A stretch of DNA of 14,175 bases, taken from Rhodospirillales bacterium 47_12_T64 (GTDB taxonomy: Bacteria; Pseudomonadota; Alphaproteobacteria; Kiloniellales; Kiloniellaceae). The stretch covers positions 4,270 through 18,444 of the forward strand of contig MABB01000065.1 of assembly GCA_002162915.1 (NCBI GenBank). The letters run 5' to 3'. Within the stretch, counting starts at the first letter, position 1. Each line of letters starts with the position of its first letter. Shown here in pieces: positions 6,127 through 12,999 of this stretch. The translations under genes and the position numbers were made by a program. The notes beneath the pieces are model-generated. The model was not told the origin of the DNA. It searched no databases and worked only from the letters and a program-made list of their open reading frames with translations.

Positions 6127-7917
6127 TTATCCGTTAATTATTGCTGCGTCTTCAATAATCATTTGAACGCCGTCGGGTCCTGACCAGGTATCGCGTTTTA
6201 ATTTTCCACATATGTGCAGGGGTAATCCACCTGTATTAAGCAAGACCTGTCCAAGTTCATTGTCCAGAGATCGAAAGGCAATCCCCTTAATCGTGCGCCC
6301 GTCTGAGCCACTCAGAATACATCGAACATGGTTTTCACCAACAACCCCCGGCCTCAGAATACGAACAGAAGGCATCACAAAACGTGGTTGAGGATTACCC
6401 ATGCCAAAGGGGCCACAGGATTCAAGCAAATCGATCAAATCGCCCGTCGCACCACCTGGTTGAAGGGCACCATCGATCCCCAACCCGGGGATAAAGGCAA
6501 CCTGATCCATTGCCACAGAAAGCCGTTCACCAAGAAAATCACACAGCTCTTTATAGCGTTCGCGCTTAACGGTCAGCCCCGCTGCCATGGAGTGCCCGCC
6601 ACCGTTTTCCAGAATACCAGCCTGACGCGCGGCTATAACGGCAGCGCCAAGATCAACACCGGGGACAGAGCGCCCCGATCCCTTCCCTATTCCCTGATCA
6701 TCGAAGGCAATGACAAAGGAAGGCATGTTGTAGCGATCTTTAAGCCGACTTGCGACGATACCAATGACACCGGGGTGCCATCCATCGCCAGCAACCAAAA
6801 CGCAACCATTTAGATCACTCTCATCACCAACAACACCCAAGGCTTGATCAAGAACTTCACTTTCAATGATTTTACGATCCGTATTGTATTCTTCGAGTTG
6901 TCTGGCGATGTTTACGGCTTCTTCAGCGTTGTCGGTTGAAAGAAGCTTTGCGCCAAGCCAGGACTGCCCGACACGCCCCCCTGCATTAACTCTGGGACCC
7001 AGGGTATACCCCAGATGTCCACTATCCGGGCGCTCCGATAATTTTGCAGCATCTGACAGTGCAACAATTCCCGGGTTCTGCCTTTTGGCAAGCACCTTAA
7101 CTCCCTGACTTACATAAGCCCTGTTTAATCCAGCAAGAGGCACCACATCACAAACAGTGCCAAGAGCAACGAGATCCAATAAATTCATCAAATTTGGCTC
7201 TGGCAATCCTCTTTTAGCAAACCACTTGGCTTCGCGAAGACGCCTGTTTAGCGCAACCAGAACCAAAAATACGACGCCAACGGCAGCCAGAGAGGAAAAC
7301 TCACGTGTTTCATCTTGTCTGTTCGGGTTCACGACGGCCACGGCAGGCGGTAAATTGGCTTCGGCTTCATGATGGTCGACCACCAACACATCCAGTTTAG
7401 CTTCCTGGGCACCTTCCAGAGCTTCAAAAGCCGAGGTGCCGCAATCAACAGTAATTACAAGAGAGCAACCCTCTTTTTGTAACTTCAATAGTGCGGGAAG
7501 GTTAGGACCATAACCTTCGGTTACACGATCAGGAATATGGACAAAAAGATTAATGCCAATGTTTTTAAAGTAACGAATTAAGAGTGCGCTCGAAGTTGCT
7601 CCATCGACATCATAATCTCCAAAAACTGCAATTTTTTCACCCTTGTCAATTGCAGTCAGAATGCGTGCGGTTGTGTCATCCATGCCCTTTAGATCAGAGG
7701 GGTTTGGCAACCAGTCCCGAAGAGTTGGCTTTAGATAGGCTTCCGCATCGTCAAATCCAACACCGCGTGCAGCAAGAAGGCGGCCTATAATTTCAGGAAG
7801 TCCCAATCGCTGGCTTAATGCCAGTGCTGTTCTTTGATCCTGAAGTCGTTCTTCCCAACGTTTACCAGTTGCGGAACTTTCAACACCAAGGAAAACATCG
7901 CGGTTGTTGCTGGACAT
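6127..7917 (-). CDS. recJ: Single-stranded-DNA-specific exonuclease RecJ
   Basis: A full-length RecJ of about 596 residues, the 5'-3' single-strand exonuclease used in recombinational repair and mismatch repair. The DHH-phosphoesterase motifs are intact: DYDVDG (101-106), VDCG (157-160) and DHH (181-183), then ALGTVCDVVPL. The DHHA1 domain carries GRSVPG (415-420) and GGGHSMAAG (439-447), and a C-terminal OB-like domain follows. The start was set at the ATG at 7917 because it puts FLGVE near the N-terminus as in relatives; an in-frame GTG at 7932 would add five residues, and neither has a strong ribosome site. A terminator and an 18-bp palindrome separate it from glpX, so it probably has its own promoter. 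The vWA gene follows 9 bp downstream. Confidence 0.96.
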   Translation of the reverse strand: MSSNNRDVFLGVESSATGKRWEERLQDQRTALALSQRLGLPEIIGRLLAARGVGFDDAEAYLKPTLRDWLPNPSDLKGMDDTTARILTAIDKGEKIAVFGDYDVDGATSSALLIRYFKNIGINLFVHIPDRVTEGYGPNLPALLKLQKEGCSLVITVDCGTSAFEALEGAQEAKLDVLVVDHHEAEANLPPAVAVVNPNRQDETREFSSLAAVGVVFLVLVALNRRLREAKWFAKRGLPEPNLMNLLDLVALGTVCDVVPLAGLNRAYVSQGVKVLAKRQNPGIVALSDAAKLSERPDSGHLGYTLGPRVNAGGRVGQSWLGAKLLSTDNAEEAVNIARQLEEYNTDRKIIESEVLDQALGVVGDESDLNGCVLVAGDGWHPGVIGIVASRLKDRYNMPSFVIAFDDQGIGKGSGRSVPGVDLGAAVIAARQAGILENGGGHSMAAGLTVKRERYKELCDFLGERLSVAMDQVAFIPGLGIDGALQPGGATGDLIDLLESCGPFGMGNPQPRFVMPSVRILRPGVVGENHVRCILSGSDGRTIKGIAFRSLDNELGQVLLNTGGLPLHICGKLKRDTWSGPDGVQMIIEDAAIING

Positions 7918-7949
7918 ATATTCTATTACCACTTTATCAAATATCTCTG

Positions 7950-7967
7950 AGAACAGCCTACTGTTCT
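7950..7967. promoter_or_regulatory. 18-bp palindrome upstream of recJ, operator candidate
   Basis: AGAACAG and CTGTTCT are exact inverted copies around CCTA, between the glpX terminator and the recJ start. It does not fit the alphaproteobacterial LexA box (GTTC-N7-GTTC, a direct repeat) and is not followed by a T-run, so it is more likely an operator than a terminator. The regulator is unknown. Confidence 0.45.
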
Positions 7968-7973
7968 GTCCTC

Positions 7974-8004
7974 AAAAAACAAGAGGCGCCCTATAGGCGC
8001 CTCT
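7974..8004 (-). terminator. Intrinsic terminator downstream of glpX
   Basis: On the minus strand AGAGGCGCC and GGCGCCTCT form a 9-bp GC-rich stem with a five-base loop, followed by TG and six T. It lies 24 bp after the glpX stop and most likely ends the aminotransferase-hom-glpX transcript. Confidence 0.9.
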
Positions 8005-8028
8005 GTAACAATTTATTGATCTCAGGTA

Positions 8029-8997
8029 TTAAACACCTAAATTATCATACCATGTCTTACGATAGAAATTGTGTGTCGCATCGACTACGCGGGATGTACC
8101 AGTTTTAGAGCGCATAACAACAGATTGTGTTGTTGCCCCACCTTTGTAGCGACGTACGCCACGTAGAAGGCTGCCATCGGTAACGCCAGTGGCAACAAAC
8201 ATAACATCGCCCTTGGCCAGCTCGTTGATTTCGTATTTACGATCCAGGTCTTCAATGCCCCAACGTTTGGCACGAGCAACTTCATCATCATTTCTAAAAA
8301 GAAGACGACCCTGGAATTGACCACCAGTGCAACGAAGTGCAGCTGCAGCCAGAACACCCTCGGGAGCACCACCTGCCCCCATATAGAGGTCAATACCGCT
8401 ATCAAAGCTGCTGGTAGCCATCGCGCCAGCAACATCACCATCACCAATAAGGACAATGCGTGCACCACATTCACGAACCTGAATGATTTTCTCTTCGTGA
8501 CGAGGACGATCCATGATGCAGACAACAAGGTCACTTACGTCAGTTTTCTTAGCTTTGGCAAGGTTGCTCAGATTGTTGAAAACTGTTTCATCAAGATCAA
8601 CAACACCTTCCGGCAAGCCACCACCTACTGCAATTTTGTCCATATAGGTATCTGGCGCATTCAAGAAGTTACCAGATTCAGCCATTGCAATAACACACAT
8701 CGCATTAGGGCCACCCTTGGCCGTCAGAGTAGTACCTTCAAGCGGATCAAGAGCGATATCAATACCTGGGCCACCCAAGCCAACTTTTTCACCGATATAA
8801 AGCATCGGCGCTTCATCGCGCTCGCCTTCACCAATGACGACAGTTCCATCAATGGCCATGCCGTTCAAGGCATCACGCATTGCATTTACAGCAGCCTGAT
8901 CAGCAGCTTTTTCATCTCCGCGCCCCATTAAACGGGAAGAAGCCAGCGCAGCAGCTTCAGTGACACGTACGGTCTCTAGGGCCAGGTTGCGTTCCAT
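8029..8997 (-). CDS. glpX: Class II fructose-1,6-bisphosphatase GlpX
   Basis: A 322-residue metal-dependent phosphatase that converts fructose 1,6-bisphosphate to fructose 6-phosphate in gluconeogenesis, in the cytoplasm. Family signatures are complete: GEGERDEAPML (56-66), DPLEGTT (84-90), GDGDVAGA (185-192), GGAPEGV (209-215) and ATGVTDG (269-275). Asp33, Glu57, Asp84, Glu87 and Glu213 sit where the metal ligands of the E. coli enzyme are expected. The ATG at 8997 has AGAGGA upstream at suitable distance. It follows hom by 62 bp and precedes a strong terminator, so it is probably the last gene of the operon. An 18-bp palindrome just upstream may allow separate control. Some alphaproteobacterial members also act on sedoheptulose bisphosphate, which the sequence cannot decide. 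Confidence 0.96.
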   Translation of the reverse strand: MERNLALETVRVTEAAALASSRLMGRGDEKAADQAAVNAMRDALNGMAIDGTVVIGEGERDEAPMLYIGEKVGLGGPGIDIALDPLEGTTLTAKGGPNAMCVIAMAESGNFLNAPDTYMDKIAVGGGLPEGVVDLDETVFNNLSNLAKAKKTDVSDLVVCIMDRPRHEEKIIQVRECGARIVLIGDGDVAGAMATSSFDSGIDLYMGAGGAPEGVLAAAALRCTGGQFQGRLLFRNDDEVARAKRWGIEDLDRKYEINELAKGDVMFVATGVTDGSLLRGVRRYKGGATTQSVVMRSKTGTSRVVDATHNFYRKTWYDNLGV

Positions 8998-9020
8998 ATC
9001 TTTGTCCTCTGACTTTGATA

Positions 9021-9038
9021 TTGTTCAAGATTGAACAA
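9021..9038. promoter_or_regulatory. Perfect 18-bp palindrome upstream of glpX, operator candidate
   Basis: TTGTTCAA and TTGAACAA are exact inverted copies around GA, 23 bp upstream of the glpX start and inside the 62-bp hom-glpX gap. On the minus strand a TATAAC directly precedes it, as expected if a repressor covered the start of a glpX promoter, but no good -35 box was seen. No T-run follows, so a terminator is unlikely. Confidence 0.5.
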
Positions 9039-9059
9039 GTTATAATTTCAGGAAATCTC

Positions 9060-10349
9060 TTACAGAGAGACTATCCGGATCATATTCGGGGTTTCCAATA
9101 CACAGTCCAGCTGTGAGATTTTTTCTAGCGATCTGGTCATTGCAGTTTCGACAGTTGCTTGTGTTGTAATAACAAGAGGAACTGCTTTGCCAGAATTAGC
9201 CTCGTGTTGCAGGAGCGACTTCACCGAAATATCTTCATCTCGAAGGATCTCGGCAATATCAGCAATCACACCAGGTCGATCTTCAACACTTAGCCGTAGA
9301 TAATAAGAGCCTTCGCGCTTCTCTACAGGCTGTGCAACCGGCTTTTCCAGTTTCGATGCGGGAATACCGAATGTTGGTAGAATGGTACCCCGGGCAATAT
9401 CCACCAAATCAGCAACAACCGCCGAAGCAGTTGGTCCGCCACCAGCACCCGCACCTTCGAACACAGTTGTGCCTACGTGATTTCCATTACACACGATAGC
9501 ATTTAGCACACCCTCGACGGACGCGATGGGCTGCCCCTTGGCAACCATGCAAGGATGTACCCGTTGATCTATGCCATGCTCTGTTTTCCGGGCAATCCCC
9601 AGCAACTTGATACGATAACCAAGTTCTTCTGCATTGATAATATCAAGGGCAGATATATTGCGAATGCCTTCAATATAAACAGCCTCAAAATCAACTTCCG
9701 TGCCAAAGGCAACAGAGCTTAAAAGTGACAGCTTATGCGCGGCATCAACACCATCCACATCGAAGCTAGGATCTGCTTCTGCATACCCAAGTTCCTGAGC
9801 TTCAAAGAGAACTTCTTCGAAATCTCTTCCGGTCTCTCGCATGTTCGTCAGAATGAAGTTACAGGTACCATTGAGAATACCATAAACCAGATCAAATGAA
9901 TTCGCAGCTAGACCTTCACGAAGACCTTTGATGACAGGTATTCCACCCGCAACAGCAGCTTCATAAGCAAGTCCGACACCTGCCTCTTCCGCTTTGCGCG
10001 CAAGCTCGGTACCGTGATGTGCAAGCAAAGCTTTATTGGCGGTAATGACGTGGCGCCCTTTTGCAATGGCAACTTCAACCACTTCTTTGGCAACACCTTC
10101 AGATCCACCAATCAGTTCCATAACGATATCAGCGTCACATTCAGCAGCCATTTTTACAGCATCGTCATAAAACACCATATCGCTCATGTCGAAGTCGCGA
10201 TTTTTTTTGCTCCGGGCTGAAACCGCAACGATCGACATCGCGCGTCCCGTTCGTTGAGAAAGAACTTTAAGGTTTTCCTGAATAAGTTTTACAGTTCCGG
10301 TACCAACTGTACCTAAACCGGCGATAGCTATCTTAAGAGGTTCACTCAC
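9060..10349 (-). CDS. hom: Homoserine dehydrogenase with ACT domain
   Basis: A 429-residue monofunctional enzyme that reduces aspartate semialdehyde to homoserine with NAD(P)H, the branch to threonine and methionine. The nucleotide-binding motif GLGTVGTG is at 11-18, TANKALL at 103-109, GILNGTCNFIL at 157-167, and the catalytic-domain segment ADPSFDVDGVDAAHKL at 192-207, whose Asp and Lys belong to the active site in this family. A C-terminal ACT domain (about 348-426, YLRLSVEDRPGV) suggests feedback inhibition, usually by threonine. The GTG start at 10349 is 3 bp after the aminotransferase stop, which argues for a shared transcript and coupled translation. There is no aspartokinase domain fused to it. 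Confidence 0.97.
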   Translation of the reverse strand: MSEPLKIAIAGLGTVGTGTVKLIQENLKVLSQRTGRAMSIVAVSARSKKNRDFDMSDMVFYDDAVKMAAECDADIVMELIGGSEGVAKEVVEVAIAKGRHVITANKALLAHHGTELARKAEEAGVGLAYEAAVAGGIPVIKGLREGLAANSFDLVYGILNGTCNFILTNMRETGRDFEEVLFEAQELGYAEADPSFDVDGVDAAHKLSLLSSVAFGTEVDFEAVYIEGIRNISALDIINAEELGYRIKLLGIARKTEHGIDQRVHPCMVAKGQPIASVEGVLNAIVCNGNHVGTTVFEGAGAGGGPTASAVVADLVDIARGTILPTFGIPASKLEKPVAQPVEKREGSYYLRLSVEDRPGVIADIAEILRDEDISVKSLLQHEANSGKAVPLVITTQATVETAMTRSLEKISQLDCVLETPNMIRIVSL

Positions 10350-10352
10350 GTT

Positions 10353-11564
10353 TTATTTCCGCTTACTTATCTGTTCGAGGATACTGTCTTTGTTCTGCAT
10401 CATTACTTTGATATTTTTCACAGCTTGGCGAGTTCTCTGTTCGTTTTCAACCAGCCCAAGCCGGACATAACCTTCACCATATTCTCCAAAACCAACTCCG
10501 GGAGCAACAGCTACATTAGCATGCTCCAGTAGAAGTTTGGAAAACTCCATGGATCCAAGGTGTGCGAATTCTTTTGGTAGAGGTGCCCAGGCAAACATTG
10601 TTGCTGGAGGGCTCGGAATATCCCACCCCGCTGATGCCAACCCCTTTATTAGAACATCACGTCGACCGCGATATCTGTCACGCATTTCATCAATACAATT
10701 CTGGGGTCCGTTCAAGGCGGCTACGGCAGCGACCTGCACAGGTGTAAAAGCACCATAATCAACATAGGATTTTACACGGGTGAGAGCGGCGATTAATTTT
10801 TTGTTCCCGGAACAAAAACCAACCCGCCATCCTGCCATTGAATAAGTCTTACTCATTGAAAGAAACTCAACGGCGATATCTTTGGCTCCCGGCACCTGCA
10901 GGATTGATGGCGGAGGCGTATCGTTAAAATAGACCTCAGCATAAGCCAAATCAGAAATGATATAAATTTCATGCTTGCGGCAGAAATCAACAATTTCAGC
11001 GTAAAAATCGAGATCTTTAACTTCTGCGGTCGGGTTTGACGGGTAATTAAGAATAATCGCCAGCGGCTTTGGAACTGAGTGCCGGACAGCGACTTCCAAT
11101 TGCTCCATAATGCTGCCACCTTGCGTCATGGGCATTGACCGAATAGCTGCGCCAGCAATGATGAAGCCAAAGGCGTGAATTGGATAACTCGGGTTCGGCG
11201 CCAGAATAATGTCGCCGGGACTTGTTATCGCCTGAGCAAGGTTTGCAAGGCCTTCTTTCGAACCAAGTGTAACAATCGTTTCGGTTTCAGGGTCGATATC
11301 CACGCCAAAACGTCGATCATAATAAGCCGAAATTGCCTTCCGCAGGCCTGGAATCCCGCGTGATGTAGAATAGCCATGCACTCTGGGATTTTGAACGACT
11401 TCGGTTAGCTTATCGATAACATGTTTCGGAGGAGGCTGATCCGGATTGCCCATTCCAAAGTCAATAATGTCCTCTTTCGCCGCTCGCGCCGCTGCTTTTA
11501 ATGCATTAACTTCAGCAAATACATAAGGCGGCAAACGTTTTATACGGTGAAATTCCTGGTCCAT
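10353..11564 (-). CDS. Class I/II PLP aminotransferase (AlaC / LL-DAP aminotransferase-like)
   Basis: A pyridoxal-phosphate aminotransferase of 403 residues. Visible parts are the start EFHRIKRLPPYVF, NYPSNPTA (173-180), SDLAYAE (204-210), the PLP-binding lysine in SMSKTYSMAGWR (Lys239) and the substrate-carboxylate Arg in VRLGL (Arg368). Close relatives are called AlaC (glutamate-pyruvate), LL-diaminopimelate or aspartate aminotransferases, and similarity alone does not settle the substrate. Its tight link to hom favours a role in aspartate-family amino acids by inference. The start was set at the ATG at 11564 to match family length; an in-frame ATG at 11618 has a much better ribosome site (AAGGAAG, 6-base spacing) and would add 18 residues (421 total), so the true start is open. 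A terminator lies just upstream. Confidence 0.9.
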   Translation of the reverse strand: MDQEFHRIKRLPPYVFAEVNALKAAARAAKEDIIDFGMGNPDQPPPKHVIDKLTEVVQNPRVHGYSTSRGIPGLRKAISAYYDRRFGVDIDPETETIVTLGSKEGLANLAQAITSPGDIILAPNPSYPIHAFGFIIAGAAIRSMPMTQGGSIMEQLEVAVRHSVPKPLAIILNYPSNPTAEVKDLDFYAEIVDFCRKHEIYIISDLAYAEVYFNDTPPPSILQVPGAKDIAVEFLSMSKTYSMAGWRVGFCSGNKKLIAALTRVKSYVDYGAFTPVQVAAVAALNGPQNCIDEMRDRYRGRRDVLIKGLASAGWDIPSPPATMFAWAPLPKEFAHLGSMEFSKLLLEHANVAVAPGVGFGEYGEGYVRLGLVENEQRTRQAVKNIKVMMQNKDSILEQISKRK

Positions 11565-11650
11565 TCTCAACTCTATTGTGATGGTTTGCGATAATTTGTT
11601 GAAAGAAAATTGAAGCATTTCAATCTTCCTTGAACAGCCGATCAGCCTTT

Positions 11651-11696
11651 AAAAAAAAGGCCACGAAGCAGATAGCAGAATACCAGCTCCGTGACC
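11651..11696 (-). terminator. Intrinsic terminator of the OmpA-like lipoprotein gene
   Basis: On the minus strand GGTCACGGAGC pairs with GCTTCGTGGCC (11 pairs, two of them G-U) around a 16-base loop, followed by eight T. It lies 60 bp beyond the lipoprotein stop. The aminotransferase transcript must therefore start within roughly 85 bp downstream or arise by read-through. Confidence 0.85.
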
Positions 11697-11756
11697 AATG
11701 TTTTATATGCTTTTTTGCATCGTCGTTTCCCGAGGAAATCCCCAGAAATACTACTC

Positions 11757-12773
11757 TTAATTTACATAAATTTCTACACGTCGGTTTCCAGCTTCACCTG
11801 TCGGCATAAACTCGTGGAACACAGGGTTGTTATCTGACCGGGCGTCCGTAACGACCTGACCATTTGGAACACCTGCATTTAAAAGCGCCCGAGTAACAGA
11901 TTCGGCACGTTTTCCAGAGATCTCAAAATTAACTTGTTGATGACGAAGAGCATCCGTTAGCTGAGTGCGAGAGCTAGAATGTCCCAGAACAGTTATAGAT
12001 CCACCACGTTGGCCGTAGAGAGCGGCAATATCGCGGATAACTTGCATATCCTGATTGTTCAGACGAGATGATCCGTGTGCAAAGTAAATTACAGCGACCA
12101 ATTGTCCTGATGCCTGCGCAGCATAAGGCGAGCCGTAAGCTTGTTGTCCAGCCCCTTGTTGTTGGGCGTATGGTGAGCCCCAACTCGGTGCATTATAGGT
12201 CGGGCCAGTATACTGTTGTTGCCCGTAAGAAGGCGCACCATTAGGAAACGCAGGAGGTAAAACCGCCCCCGACGAGGAAATTACAGTTGTTTGTTGTGTG
12301 GCAGAGTTCACCGACTGCGGAACAGCCGGAACAGCGCTTTGAGGAGCTGCTGGAACTGGAGTTGGTGCAGCGGGCACAGTCGCAGTTACGGACGATGGTG
12401 CCTGTGGTACATTGGGAGGTGGCGCTGCAGGCACCAAAGTAGAACGTGCAGTCAGCGGTTGATTGCTGTATTCCGCATTGTTGCGGTCTGCAACAAGACC
12501 TTCTGTCACTTGGTTCTTATAATCACCAGGTGTTGTTTGGGGTGATTCACCCGGAACACTGGAAAGATTAGGAAAGCCTTCAGCTGGAACAACGTTCTCT
12601 GCAGAAGTAACCTGCGTCGGTTGTTCAGGTTCATCACTCTCAAACCATGCAACTGGGTTCGCCCAATCGGGAGTAGAAGAACAAGCCGCCAAAAGCATAG
12701 GTAACGCAAGCACCCCAGCTAATCGACCTTTTCCCCCAATACGATAAAAACTACGCTTATTCTGCTCAGGCAT
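11757..12773 (-). CDS. OmpA-family outer-membrane lipoprotein
   Basis: A 338-residue protein starting at the ATG at 12773, which has AAGGA at 7-base spacing; an in-frame GTG at 12794 and ATG at 12791 are possible but less well placed. The N-terminus is positively charged, then hydrophobic, and ends in a lipobox LAAC (Cys31), so a lipid-anchored envelope protein is expected. Residues about 110-222 are a low-complexity Pro/Ala/Gln/Ser/Tyr linker. The C-terminal OmpA-like domain (about 225-338) ends with GNRRVEIYV and has the family's SGKRAESV helix. The usual GHTD motif reads GHSS here and the following loop is longer than in E. coli OmpA, so the Asp that binds diaminopimelate in classical members appears to be missing. 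The role is probably attachment to or sensing of the cell wall. It is a single-gene unit, divergent from the PHA synthase gene, with its own terminator. Confidence 0.88.
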   Translation of the reverse strand: MPEQNKRSFYRIGGKGRLAGVLALPMLLAACSSTPDWANPVAWFESDEPEQPTQVTSAENVVPAEGFPNLSSVPGESPQTTPGDYKNQVTEGLVADRNNAEYSNQPLTARSTLVPAAPPPNVPQAPSSVTATVPAAPTPVPAAPQSAVPAVPQSVNSATQQTTVISSSGAVLPPAFPNGAPSYGQQQYTGPTYNAPSWGSPYAQQQGAGQQAYGSPYAAQASGQLVAVIYFAHGSSRLNNQDMQVIRDIAALYGQRGGSITVLGHSSSRTQLTDALRHQQVNFEISGKRAESVTRALLNAGVPNGQVVTDARSDNNPVFHEFMPTGEAGNRRVEIYVN

Positions 12774-12835
12774 ACCTCTGTCCTTGGTCATCACTAAGAC
12801 CGTTCCCCCATGTAAACGTCAAATAAATCGGGGCA

Positions 12836-12868
12836 TGCACATCAGCAATACAACTGAATTGATGTACA
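12836..12868. promoter_or_regulatory. Inverted repeat in the divergent lipoprotein/phaC region
   Basis: TGCACATCA (12836-12844) and TGATGTACA (12860-12868) are inverted copies with one mismatch, 15 bp apart. They lie in the 226-bp gap between the divergent lipoprotein and PHA synthase genes, nearer the lipoprotein start. The spacing suits a dimeric regulator contacting two turns of the helix, but no regulator is identified. Confidence 0.35.
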
Positions 12869-12933
12869 CGCGAACGATATTGACCTCACTTGTTGTTCTT
12901 TAGGCTTCCAGCTGTAACAATGGGTGTATAACA

Positions 12934-12961
12934 TTGAAAGATCAACAAGGCGATATACGAT
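12934..12961 (+). promoter_or_regulatory. Possible phaC promoter
   Basis: TTGAAA (12934-12939) and TACGAT (12956-12961) are 16 bp apart and lie about 40 bp before the PHA synthase start. The -10 matches consensus at 4 of 6 positions. Another TATAAC at 12927-12932 has no -35 partner. Confidence 0.3.
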
Positions 12962-12999
12962 TCAACAAAAAAAACCAAAGAGATCATAGGGAAAGCTGA

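Noticed and set aside
7950..7967. LexA (SOS) box before recJ
   Set aside because: The alphaproteobacterial LexA box is the direct repeat GTTC-N7-GTTC; here the half-sites are inverted with 8 bases between them.
8317..8931. A 204-codon open frame on the plus strand opposite glpX
   Set aside because: It lies wholly antisense to a well-conserved gene, its protein resembles nothing I recognise, and it has the composition of a reverse-strand shadow.
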